The position numbers were made by a program, and so were the translations under genes. Below are positions 16,259 to 23,697 of a DNA stretch of 64,000 bases, piece after piece. Position 1 is the stretch's first letter. The number at the start of each line of letters is the position of its first letter. This stretch comes from Streptomyces cavernae (GTDB lineage Bacteria; Actinomycetota; Actinomycetes; Streptomycetales; Streptomycetaceae), in contig NZ_ML137710.1 of NCBI RefSeq assembly GCF_004023625.1, positions 111,914 through 175,913 on the forward strand, written 5' to 3'. The notes below the pieces were generated by a model. It was not told where the DNA came from. It worked only from the letters and a program-made list of their open reading frames with translations, and made no database searches.

Positions 16259-16680
16259 GGCCGCTCCAGCACCCAGCGCGGGACGATCACGCCGGCCACC
16301 TCGCCGAAGACGGCCTGGACGCGGGCACCGACCCGGATCCTCCGCGGATCCACGGAGTTGAGGGGCGCGTCGGGTCCGCTGACGAGGTTCCCGACGAGCC
16401 GGACGCGCGGCGCCTCCACGAGTTCGACGACGATCGCGTTGTACGGAGCCTGCTCCGCGTAGGCGGGCAGGAGCGGCGGATGCGGGACGACGTACGACCA
16501 GATCCGGCCCCGCCCGCTCGTCCTGCGCCACTCGCTGTCGAAGGACCGGCAGTGCGGGCAGCAGGGGCGGGGCGGGAAGCGGAGCTCGCCGCAGTCCGCG
16601 CAGGACTGGATCCTGAGCTCGCCCTGCGCGGCGTACCGCCAGAAGGGGGCGCCGTCCTCGTCGACGACCGGTGTCAACAT
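16255..16680 (-). CDS. DUF35 / OB-fold zinc-ribbon protein, partner of Ltp2
   Basis: 141 residues with a zinc ribbon (C-A-D-C, later C-P-H-C, about residues 27-44) and an OB fold beginning GRGRIWSYVVPHPPLLPAY and ending VGARVQAVFGEVAGV. It lies one base after the Ltp2-like gene and overlaps the hydratase gene by four bases. Adjacent Ltp2 plus DUF35 is the arrangement of the retro-aldolase complex that releases a short acyl-CoA or ketone from a 3-hydroxyacyl-CoA side chain. I infer the same role here. Confidence 0.87.
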   Translation of the reverse strand: MLTPVVDEDGAPFWRYAAQGELRIQSCADCGELRFPPRPCCPHCRSFDSEWRRTSGRGRIWSYVVPHPPLLPAYAEQAPYNAIVVELVEAPRVRLVGNLVSGPDAPLNSVDPRRIRVGARVQAVFGEVAGVIVPRWVLERP

Positions 16681-16681
16681 G

Positions 16682-17839
16682 TCAACTCCTCAGCAGGAGA
16701 GCGGAGGTGGGCACGCCCTCGCCCGCCGTGACCAGGCAGGTGGCGGCGTCCGGTACCTGTGCCGTGCTGGTGCCGCGCAGTTGCCTCACCCCTTCGTTGA
16801 TGAGGTTGAAGCCGTGGACGTAGGCCTCGGACAGGCCCCCGCCACCGGTGTTGATCGGGAGCCGGCCGCCGATCTCCAGGGCCCCGCCCTCCGTGAACGC
16901 CCCGCCCTCCCCCCTGGCGCAGAACCCGTACCCTTCCAGGGACAGCGGTATGAGCGCGGTGAACGCGTCGTAGATCTGCGCCACGTCCACGTCCTCGGGC
17001 CCGAAGTCGGCCTGTTTCCACAGCTGTCGGGCGGTGGTCCAGGCCGGTCCGGTGAGCGGGTCGTCGTTCCAGTAGTTCACCATGCCGTGGTGCTGGGCGG
17101 GCAGGCCCTGGGCGGTGGAGTGGACGTAGACGGGCTTGCTGCGGCAGTCCAGGGCCCGCTCGGCGGAGACGATGACGCAGGCCAACGCCCCGTCCGTCTC
17201 CAGGCAGTTGTCGAACAGGCAGAGGGGCTCGCTGATCCACCGCGAGGTCATATACATGTCGCGCGTGAGGGGCCGCTCGTACATCATCGCGGCGGGGTTC
17301 TGGTTGGCGCGGTTGCGGCAGGCGAGGGCGACGTTGAAGAGGTGGTCACGGGTGGCGCCGTACTCGTGCATGTAGCGGCGCGTGAGCATGGCTATCTCGT
17401 CCGCCGGGCGGAGCAGTCCGAAGGGCCGGGTCCACTGGGCGGGCGTGGGCAGTTGGACGGTGGTGTTCTTCCACGGCCGGGGTCCGGACCCCCGCTTCCT
17501 CGACCGCCAGGCGACACCGACGCTCGCCTGACCCGTGGCGATCGCGGCGGCGAGGTGGGCGACGGTGGCGCACGAACCGCCGCCGCCGTAGCCGACCTTG
17601 CTGAAGAAGGTGAGGTCACCGAGCCCGATGGCCTTCGCCAGCTCGACCTCGTCGGTCTCCTCCATGGTGTAGGAAGCGAGACCGTCGACCTCCTCCGGCG
17701 CGATGCCCGCGTCCTCGAGCGCGGCCAGGACCGCCCGGCAGGCGAGGGTCTTCTCCGACTCCGGGAGCCGTTTGGCGAAGGGTGTCTGACCGATGCCGAC
17801 GATGGCAGTGGCGTCCTTGAGGGGCGCGGGCATGCCCAC
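16682..17839 (-). CDS. Ltp2-type thiolase-fold retro-aldolase
   Basis: 385 residues. It strongly resembles Ltp2 of mycobacterial steroid degradation as I know it: DATAIVGIGQTPFAK, LTFFSKVGYGGGGSCATV, ALACRNRANQNPAAMMYERP, RWISEPLCLFDNCLETDGA, GRLPINTGGGGLSEAYVHGF and the C-terminal LVTAGEGVPTSALLL. These proteins have the thiolase fold but act as aldolases together with a DUF35 protein, which is encoded one base downstream. The substrate would be a 3-hydroxyacyl-CoA with a branched or cyclic part. ATG 17839 is used; operators 4 and 5 lie 22 and 49 bases upstream. Confidence 0.88.
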   Translation of the reverse strand: MGMPAPLKDATAIVGIGQTPFAKRLPESEKTLACRAVLAALEDAGIAPEEVDGLASYTMEETDEVELAKAIGLGDLTFFSKVGYGGGGSCATVAHLAAAIATGQASVGVAWRSRKRGSGPRPWKNTTVQLPTPAQWTRPFGLLRPADEIAMLTRRYMHEYGATRDHLFNVALACRNRANQNPAAMMYERPLTRDMYMTSRWISEPLCLFDNCLETDGALACVIVSAERALDCRSKPVYVHSTAQGLPAQHHGMVNYWNDDPLTGPAWTTARQLWKQADFGPEDVDVAQIYDAFTALIPLSLEGYGFCARGEGGAFTEGGALEIGGRLPINTGGGGLSEAYVHGFNLINEGVRQLRGTSTAQVPDAATCLVTAGEGVPTSALLLRS

Positions 17840-17860
17840 CTCCGCTGCGGTGGCCGGGAG

Positions 17861-17875
17861 CTGACAGTGCGTCAG
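17861..17875. promoter_or_regulatory. Proposed regulon operator 4
   Basis: CTGACA-GTG-CGTCAG, 11 of 12 arm bases. It is the first of two copies in the divergent space between the Ltp2-like gene and the acyl-CoA ligase. Confidence 0.65.
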
Positions 17876-17887
17876 GCTAGCGCTAAT

Positions 17888-17902
17888 CTGACGGGTAGTC
17901 AG
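17888..17902. promoter_or_regulatory. Proposed regulon operator 5
   Basis: CTGACG-GGT-AGTCAG, 11 of 12 arm bases. Its centre is 27 bp from that of operator 4, close to 2.5 helical turns, and 83 bp from the ligase start. Confidence 0.65.
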
Positions 17903-17977
17903 CTAGTGGGTCCGGACTGCGGTCGGCCGGTCGGAACCGGTCGGCCGATCGGAACGCGGATGGTCGGGAGGCGTACG

Positions 17978-19588
17978 GTGCGCGGAGACCTGGAGTGGGG
18001 CGGCATACCGGGACTGGTGCGGTCGGCGGCCTCGCGGTACGCCTCCCTCGAGGCGGTGGTGGACGGCCGCACCCGCATCACCTACGCGGAACTCGGCGCG
18101 CGCGTGGAGCGCGCGGCGGCGGCCTGCGTCGCGAACGGCGTACGGCCCGGCGACCGGGTGGCGATCTGGGCCCCGAACACCCTGGACTGGATCGTCTCCT
18201 CCCTGGGCGCGGTGTCGGCGGGCGCCGTACTGGTCCCGCTGAACACCCGCTTCAAGGGCGTGGAGGCGGCGTACGTACTGCACCGGAGCCGGGCCAGGCT
18301 GCTGTTCGTGACGGGCACGTTCCTCGGGACGTCGTACGTGGCGTCGCTGCGGAGGGCCGCGTCGGAGGGCGAGGGCCGCGGGCCGCTGCCCGGACTTCCG
18401 AGCCTCGAACAGGTGGTGGTCCTGGCGGACGACGCACCGGAGGACTTCCGCACCTGGAAGGACTTCCTGGCGAGCGGCGACGCGGTGCCGGAGGCGGAGA
18501 CACGGGCCCGGGCCGACGCGGTCGAGTCGTCGTCCCTGTCGGACATCATCTTCACCTCGGGCACGACGGGCCGGCCCAAGGGCGCGATGATCACGCACGG
18601 GCAGACGCTGCGCGCGTACGAGATCTGGAGCGACCTCGCGGGCCTGCGCACCGGGGACCGCTACCTCATCGTGAACCCGTTCTTCCACACCTTCGGCTAC
18701 AAGGCCGGGGTGCTCGCCTGCCTCATGCGGGGCGCCACGATGATCCCGCAGCCGGTCTTCAACGTGGACACGGTCCTGGCCAACATCGCGGCGGAACGCA
18801 TCTCGGTCCTCCCCGGCCCGCCGACGCTGCACCAGTCCCTCCTCGACCACCCCGCACGCGACGGCTACGACCTCTCCGCCCTCCGCCTGGTGGTGACGGG
18901 CGCGGCGGTGGTCCCCCTGCGGCTGGTGGAACGGCTGCGCACGGAGCTCGGCGTGGGGACGGTCCTGACGGCGTACGGCCTGTCGGAGGCGAGCGGGATC
19001 GTCACGATGTGCCGACGCGGGGACGAACCACCCGTGATCGCGGCGACGTCGGGCCGCGCCATCCCGGGCACCGAGGTCCGGGTGGTGGACCCCGCGGGCT
19101 CGGCGCTGCCGCCCGGCTCCCAGGGTGAGGTCCTGGTCCGCGGCTTCAACGTGATGCGGGGCTACTTCGAGGACGAGGCGTCGACCGAGGCGGTGCTCGG
19201 CCCGGACGGCTGGCTGCGCACGGGCGACATCGGCGTCCTGGACGCCGCGGGCAACCTCCGCATCACCGACCGCCTGAAGGACATGTTCATCGTCGGCGGC
19301 TTCAACGCCTACCCGGCGGAGATAGAGCAGGTGCTCGGCCTGCACCCCGACGTGGCGGACGTGGCCGTGATCGGCGTCCCCGATCCCCGGCTGGGAGAGG
19401 TCGGGGCGGCGTACGTGGTCCGCCGTCCGGACTCCTCACTCACCGCGGACGACCTGATCGCCTGGTCCCGCCGGGAGATGGCGAACTACAAGGTGCCGAG
19501 GACGGTGGAGTTCGTGGGGGAGCTGCCGCGGAACGCGAGCGGGAAGGTGGTGAAGGGCGAACTGCGCTCCCGCCGCACGGACCTCTGA
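17978..19588 (+). CDS. Acyl-CoA ligase (FadD-like, ANL family)
   Basis: 536 residues. It activates a carboxylic acid to its CoA ester with ATP. Motifs: the P-loop IIFTSGTTGRPKGAM, A5 YGLSEASGIVTM, A7 GWLRTGDIG, A8 DRLKDMFIVGGFNAYPAEIE and the catalytic lysine near the end in GELPRNASGKVVKGEL. GTG 17978 is chosen because GGGAGG lies six bases upstream; an ATG at 17960 is possible. The frame is open for another kilobase upstream, but that is only antisense to the Ltp2 gene. It would supply the CoA thioester that starts the pathway served by the other regulon genes (inference). It is followed by a strong hairpin. Confidence 0.92.
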   Translation: MRGDLEWGGIPGLVRSAASRYASLEAVVDGRTRITYAELGARVERAAAACVANGVRPGDRVAIWAPNTLDWIVSSLGAVSAGAVLVPLNTRFKGVEAAYVLHRSRARLLFVTGTFLGTSYVASLRRAASEGEGRGPLPGLPSLEQVVVLADDAPEDFRTWKDFLASGDAVPEAETRARADAVESSSLSDIIFTSGTTGRPKGAMITHGQTLRAYEIWSDLAGLRTGDRYLIVNPFFHTFGYKAGVLACLMRGATMIPQPVFNVDTVLANIAAERISVLPGPPTLHQSLLDHPARDGYDLSALRLVVTGAAVVPLRLVERLRTELGVGTVLTAYGLSEASGIVTMCRRGDEPPVIAATSGRAIPGTEVRVVDPAGSALPPGSQGEVLVRGFNVMRGYFEDEASTEAVLGPDGWLRTGDIGVLDAAGNLRITDRLKDMFIVGGFNAYPAEIEQVLGLHPDVADVAVIGVPDPRLGEVGAAYVVRRPDSSLTADDLIAWSRREMANYKVPRTVEFVGELPRNASGKVVKGELRSRRTDL

Positions 19589-19593
19589 CGCCG

Positions 19594-19617
19594 GCCGGCC
19601 TCCGGGACGAGGCCGGC
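19594..19617 (+). terminator. Terminator hairpin after the acyl-CoA ligase
   Basis: GCCGGCCTC (19594-19602) and GAGGCCGGC (19609-19617), a perfect 9-bp stem with a 6-nt loop, begins five bases after the stop codon. Confidence 0.75.
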
Positions 19618-19711
19618 TCGGGCTCGGCCCCATGGGTGTTGCTTGGTCAGGGTGTGTGGTGGTCCGCCGGCGCAACCGGTGTGCTGACGTGGATCTTCCT
19701 CTTGACGCACC

Positions 19712-19750
19712 TCGGCCGCGGCGGCTCCCCCTCCGCGCCGCCGCGGCCGA
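19712..19750 (-). terminator. Terminator hairpin after the afsS-like gene
   Basis: TCGGCCGCGGCGG (19712-19724) and CCGCCGCGGCCGA (19738-19750), a perfect 13-bp stem with a 13-nt loop, 21 bp beyond the minus-strand afsS stop. Confidence 0.7.
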
Positions 19751-19770
19751 TCCCCGTTGGGATGGAAGTC

Positions 19771-20136
19771 TCAGATGTCCTCCGCCACGGGCGGGGCGGG
19801 TGCGTGGTTGTCCATCGCGACGACGCCGTCTTCGGCGGGCGGGGCGGGTGCGTGGTTGTCCATGGCCACGACGCCGTCTTCGGCGGGCGGGGCGGGTGCG
19901 TGGTTGTCCATCGCGACGACGCCGTCTTCGGCGGGCGGGGCGGGTGCGTGGTTGTCCATGGCCACGACGCCGTCTTCGGCGGGCGGGGCGGGTGCGTGGT
20001 TGTCCATCGCGACGACGCCGTCTTCGGCGGGCGGGGCGGGTGCGTGGTTGTCCATGGCCACGACGCCGTCCTCGGCCGGCGGGGCGGGTGCGTGGTTGTC
20101 CAGCAGGGAGACGTCTTCGTTCTTGACGTCGCTCAT
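19771..20136 (-). CDS. afsS: AfsS-like small repeat protein (sigma-like protein), expanded
   Basis: 121 residues: a short head (MSDVKNEDVSLL), then seven DNHAPAPP blocks in 16-residue repeats (DNHAPAPPAEDGVVAM), ending VAEDI. AfsS of S. coelicolor is a roughly 63-residue protein with three repeats of the type TTxQDNHATSEP, sits directly downstream of afsR, is switched on by AfsR, and raises antibiotic production by an unknown mechanism. The D-N-H-A core, small size, acidic character and position after an AfsR gene support orthology. Here the protein is about twice as long and the repeat is Pro/Ala-rich. ATG 20136 has AGGAG five bases upstream; the in-frame GTG at 20142 would overlap that site. 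No catalytic motif is visible. Confidence 0.85.
   Translation of the reverse strand: MSDVKNEDVSLLDNHAPAPPAEDGVVAMDNHAPAPPAEDGVVAMDNHAPAPPAEDGVVAMDNHAPAPPAEDGVVAMDNHAPAPPAEDGVVAMDNHAPAPPAEDGVVAMDNHAPAPPVAEDI
19789..20124. repeat. 48-bp tandem repeat with 96-bp higher-order period inside afsS
   Basis: Seven copies of a 48-bp unit encode the 16-residue repeat. The Val-Ala-Met codons alternate strictly between two synonymous spellings (CATCGCGAC and CATGGCCAC as read on the plus strand), giving a 96-bp super-unit repeated three times. This points to recent growth by duplication of 96-bp blocks. Confidence 0.93.
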
Positions 20137-20174
20137 GGTCACTCCTGTTTTTCTTGAAGGTCTGCTCGACAGGA

Positions 20175-20216
20175 GCGCCCGTTCAGCAACTCCCCCGTGG
20201 GTTGCCGAACGGGCGC
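20175..20216 (-). promoter_or_regulatory. Long hairpin in the afsS leader
   Basis: On the minus strand GCGCCCGTTCGGCAAC pairs with GTTGCTGAACGGGCGC as a 16-bp stem with one G-U pair, closed by a loop of about 10 nt. It lies 39 bases upstream of the afsS ATG and downstream of the presumed AfsR-dependent promoter, so it would be in the 5' leader. It has no U tract. It could shield afsS from afsR read-through or act as a leader or stability element. Confidence 0.6.
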
Positions 20217-20304
20217 CCCAGGGCCGCTTGCGGCGTCCAGCGGCCTGGCGATCCGTCTGCCCCCCGACGCGACGGGTCGATGTGTTGAAGAGTGGCAGCA
20301 GGCC

Positions 20305-20322
20305 ATAAACGTTCGATGAACG
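20305..20322 (-). promoter_or_regulatory. Probable AfsR (SARP) binding site of the afsS promoter
   Basis: On the minus strand CGTTCAT (20322-20316) and CGTTTAT (20311-20305) are heptamer direct repeats with a 4-bp spacer, an 11-bp period. That is the geometry recognised by SARP regulators in place of a -35 box. A convincing -10 hexamer about 8 bp further on could not be named. The site is 16 bases past the afsR stop. Confidence 0.6.
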
Positions 20323-20337
20323 CCCCTGCGGCCCATC

Positions 20338-23292
20338 TCAGGCGGCGGTGACCGGCGTGAGCAGCCGGCGCACCCCGTCCGCCTCTGGTGCGTTCAACTG
20401 CTCGTACAGGGCGAGGGCTTCGCGCCAGCAGGCACGTGCGCGGTCGGTCTGACCGAGACCGTCGAGCGAACCGCCCAGCGCGGTCAGCACGTTGGCGCGC
20501 ATACGGTCTCCGCCGATGCAGCCGATCGCGAGCGCCTGTTCGGCGTGCTGAGCCGCCTTCGCCGGACGCCTGCCCGAGAGGTGTGCCTGAGCGATGCGGA
20601 AGTGGGTCGTTCCTTCCCAGAGGCGCTGACGGTTCAGCTGGAACATCTGCAGTGCCTCGGTCAGTTCGTCCAGGGCCTCGGAGATCCGTTCGGCCTCGGT
20701 GAGAGCGAGACCCAGGGCGTATCTGGCGTTGGCGAGACGCACGGTCAGGCCCATCCGGTCGTAGATGTCGATCCCCTGCTCCGCAAGGGCGATGGCATGG
20801 GCGGTGTGCCCCATGGCGAGATGGACGCGGGAGAGGTTGCACAGGGCGCTGGCCTCGAGAGGATGGTTCTCGTCGGCTCGCGATCCCTCGATGGCCGACA
20901 GAAGATGCTGCTCTGCGTCGATGTTGCGGCCCTGGATGAACGCGATGATGCCGCGATCATTGCTGACCCAGTACAGGGACGTCGAGTCGCCGACAGCGTC
21001 GGAGAGCAGCGCCGCCTGACGGGCCTCGTCGTCCGCCTCGGCGTAACGCCCCGCCACCAGATGGACGTTGGTCAAGGACGTTCGGGCGCGCCCCTCGGCG
21101 TAGGAGTCGCCCGCCGCCTGTGAGGCGTCCCGGGCCGCGATCGCCGTGGACTCGTACTGCTTGGAGTTCGCCCCGGACTCACCCAGGTCCTTGGCGGCCC
21201 ACAGCAGGTCCACCCCCCGGCGCAGTCTCCCGGTGGCGAAGGACTGTCTGGCGCACGCCAGCAGGCAGTTGGCCTCGGAGTACAGCCAGTCGAGGGCCTC
21301 CTTGCGGTCGCTGAACCGCAGGCCCGCGTACTGGGTCGGCTCCAGGTGATCCACGAGGCGGTCGCCCGGACGCTCGATCGCGAAGACCTCCGCCGCCGAA
21401 GCCAGGTAAAAGTCCAGCAACCGCGACATGGCCGCCTCCCGCTCGCTCGGTGGCTGTTCGTCGCGTTCGGCGCAGGAACGCGCGTAGAGCCGTACGAGGT
21501 CGTGGTAGCGGTAGCGGCCGGGGGCCGCCGACTCCAGGAGGGAGGTGTCGACGAGGGACTCCAGGAGGTCTTCCGTGTCCTCCAGGGGAAGGTCGAGTAC
21601 GGCCGCCGCGGCGGCGAGGGAGATGTCGGGGCCGTCCGCGAGGCCGAGCAGGCGGAAGGCTCGGGCCTGGGCCGGTTCCAACTGGCCGTAGCCCAGTTCG
21701 AAGGTCGCCTTCACGGCGAGGTCTCCGGCCTGCAGCTCGTCGAGCCGACGGCGCTCGTCCGCGAGTTTCGCCGCGAGGACCGACACCGTCCAGGTGCGGC
21801 GGGCGGCCAGGCGGGAGGCCGCGATGCGGATCGCGAGCGGGAGGAAGCCGCAGGCGGCCACCACGTCCAGTGCCGCCTTCCGCTCGGCCGAGACCCGCTC
21901 CTCGCCCACGATCCGGGTGAAGAGCTGCAACGCCTCCTCGGGTGACATCACGTCCAGGTCGACGAGGTGGGCGCCCGCCAGGTCCACCATCCGGACCCGG
22001 GAGGTGACCAGGGCGGCGCACCCTTCCGTACCGGGCAGGAGCGGGCGTACCTGCGCCGCGTCCCTGGCGTTGTCCAGCAGGACCAGGACCCGGCGGCCGT
22101 CCAGCACCGACCGGTACAGTGCCGCCCGCTCCTCCAGGGAGTCCGGGATCGCGGAGTCGGCCGTTCCGAGGGCGCGCAGGAAGGCCCCGAGCACCGTCTC
22201 GGGCTCCGCCGCCCGCGCGCCCGCGCCCTGCAGGTCCACATACAACTGGCCGTCGGGGAAGGCGCCGCGTGCCTGGTGGGCCACGTGCACCGCGAGGGTC
22301 GTCTTGCCGACGCCGCCGATGCCCGCGAGGGCCGAGACCGCCATGACCCGGGGCTGGTCCTGCGGCGAGGAGGCCGACGCCAGGACGTCGCTCAGCTCCT
22401 TCACGAAAGACTTCCGGCCCGTGAAGTCGGGGACGGTCGCCGGGACCTGGGCGGGGCGGACCGGGGCCGCGGCCGGTTCCACGAGCGGGGCGGACGGTTC
22501 CGCCAGCGCCGGGTCCGCCTGGAGGATCCGCTGCTGGAGGTCGCTGAGGCCGGGGCGCGGGTCGACGCCCAGCTCGTCGGCGAGCAGTCGGCGGGTGTCC
22601 GCGTACACGGCGAGGGCCTCCGCCTGCCGTCCGGAGCGGTACAGCGCCAGCATCAGCAGTTCCCGGAAGCGTTCCTGGAGGGGGTGCGCGGCGGTCAGCG
22701 CCGTCAACTCCGAGACGGACTCCGCGTGGCAGCCCTGCTCCAGGTCCATCTCCAGCCGAGTTTCGAGGAGTTGCAGTCGCCATTCCTCCAGGCGGGTGCG
22801 CTGGGCCTCCGCGTAGGGGCCGGGCACGCTCGTCAGCGACTCCCCGTCCCACAGGTCCAGCGCGTGGTTGAGCAACTCGCGGGCCCGGCACAGATCCTGG
22901 GAGGCCTTTGCCTTCTCCGCGTCGGAGGCCAGTTCACGGGCCCGTACGAGGTCCAGCGTGGCCCCGGGCGGCAGCCGCAGCGCGTAGCCGCCCGCCTCGC
23001 TGGCCAGGACGCCGGGGTCCAGGACCTTCCGCAGCCGGGACGCGTAGGTGCGGACCGCCGCGAGCGCCTGCGAGGGCGGTTCGTCGCCCCAGAGCGCGTC
23101 GATCAGTTCGGCGGCGGTCGCCGTGCGGCCCTCGCGCAGCAGCAGGGCCGCCAGCAGGGCGCGTTGCTGCGGGGAGCCCGTCGGCAGAGGCTCCGTTCCG
23201 CGCCAGGCGCGTACGGGGCCGAGTACGCCGAAGCGCAGCGCGGCCGATTCCTCGGCGGCACCCTGCCCCGGTCCTCGCGGTACACCGTCCAT
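20338..23292 (-). CDS. afsR: SARP-family regulator with NB-ARC and TPR domains, AfsR homologue
   Basis: 984 residues against 993 in S. coelicolor AfsR. The N-terminal winged-helix DNA-binding domain (RFGVLGPVRAWRGTEPL, then AVRTYASRLRKVL) and the BTAD domain (to about 270) make the SARP part. An NB-ARC ATPase follows with P-loop GIGGVGKTTL and Walker B VLVLLDNARDA. The last 300 residues are TPR-like helices (ALCNLSRVHLAMGHTAHAIAL). AfsR integrates phosphorylation by AfsK and activates afsS. ATG 23292 is preferred over GTG 23310 because the sequence from MDGVPR matches the AfsR start as I recall it; neither has a strong ribosome site. afsS lies 200 bp downstream on the same strand, afsK 5 kb away on the other strand. 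Confidence 0.9.
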   Translation of the reverse strand: MDGVPRGPGQGAAEESAALRFGVLGPVRAWRGTEPLPTGSPQQRALLAALLLREGRTATAAELIDALWGDEPPSQALAAVRTYASRLRKVLDPGVLASEAGGYALRLPPGATLDLVRARELASDAEKAKASQDLCRARELLNHALDLWDGESLTSVPGPYAEAQRTRLEEWRLQLLETRLEMDLEQGCHAESVSELTALTAAHPLQERFRELLMLALYRSGRQAEALAVYADTRRLLADELGVDPRPGLSDLQQRILQADPALAEPSAPLVEPAAAPVRPAQVPATVPDFTGRKSFVKELSDVLASASSPQDQPRVMAVSALAGIGGVGKTTLAVHVAHQARGAFPDGQLYVDLQGAGARAAEPETVLGAFLRALGTADSAIPDSLEERAALYRSVLDGRRVLVLLDNARDAAQVRPLLPGTEGCAALVTSRVRMVDLAGAHLVDLDVMSPEEALQLFTRIVGEERVSAERKAALDVVAACGFLPLAIRIAASRLAARRTWTVSVLAAKLADERRRLDELQAGDLAVKATFELGYGQLEPAQARAFRLLGLADGPDISLAAAAAVLDLPLEDTEDLLESLVDTSLLESAAPGRYRYHDLVRLYARSCAERDEQPPSEREAAMSRLLDFYLASAAEVFAIERPGDRLVDHLEPTQYAGLRFSDRKEALDWLYSEANCLLACARQSFATGRLRRGVDLLWAAKDLGESGANSKQYESTAIAARDASQAAGDSYAEGRARTSLTNVHLVAGRYAEADDEARQAALLSDAVGDSTSLYWVSNDRGIIAFIQGRNIDAEQHLLSAIEGSRADENHPLEASALCNLSRVHLAMGHTAHAIALAEQGIDIYDRMGLTVRLANARYALGLALTEAERISEALDELTEALQMFQLNRQRLWEGTTHFRIAQAHLSGRRPAKAAQHAEQALAIGCIGGDRMRANVLTALGGSLDGLGQTDRARACWREALALYEQLNAPEADGVRRLLTPVTAA

Positions 23293-23427
23293 CGCTGCCC
23301 CCAACCGCACCCGTCACTGCAACCAGTGCCCCAACAGGCAACGTTCGCCCCGTCGCGACGCCCGGCACGCCCTCTCGCCGCACCGGCCGAAGCCCAAGTA
23401 CGTCCAGTACGAGGACTTCCGGCCGGC

Positions 23428-23460
23428 ACTCCCCCAAGCTCTTCGAGCAGGGGGTACCCC
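23428..23460. repeat. Intergenic hairpin repeat of Streptomyces type
   Basis: CCCCCAAGCTC, a TTC turn and GAGCAGGGGG form a stem-loop, followed by TACCCCC. I recognise this C/G-box hairpin as a small repeat scattered in Streptomyces intergenic regions. It lies about 140 bp upstream of afsR. Confidence 0.6.
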
Positions 23461-23682
23461 CAGAGCACGCACCGGACGCCGTTCCTTGACGGGCAAACGT
23501 TGCCTGCCGCGGCACTAGCACAGTTTGCCTTGCGCACGGCGGATGCGTCAGCCGTGGGAGACGGCGATCACAGGTCAACGCGCCGTGCTCACAAGGGCTT
23601 GCGTCATTCGGCACGTCCTCCGCACACCTCTGCACGCCGTCCACGCATTCGCGCACCCCGGCGCACCCCGCCTCCCAGGGAG

Positions 23683-23697
23683 CTGACGGACCGTCAG
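23683..23697. promoter_or_regulatory. Proposed regulon operator 6
   Basis: CTGACG-GAC-CGTCAG, a perfect palindrome that ends one base before the ATG of the amidohydrolase gene. The transcript is therefore likely leaderless, or the real start is the ATG at 23719. Confidence 0.7.

Larger units (their letters stand above)
23293..23697. other. Divergent promoter region between afsR and the amidohydrolase operon
   Basis: 405 bp with no gene. It contains an imperfect inverted pair, AGGCAACGTTCGC (23336-23348) and GCAAACGTTGCCT (23493-23505), a known type of Streptomyces intergenic hairpin (listed separately), and operator 6 at its right end. Confidence 0.6.

Noticed and set aside
16679..17977. N-terminal extension of the acyl-CoA ligase
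   Set aside because: The open frame is antisense to the Ltp2 gene; GTG 17978 with a good ribosome site is the sensible start.
19789..20124. CRISPR-like array
   Set aside because: The repeats are directly adjacent 48-bp units in frame in a gene, with no spacers and no cas genes.
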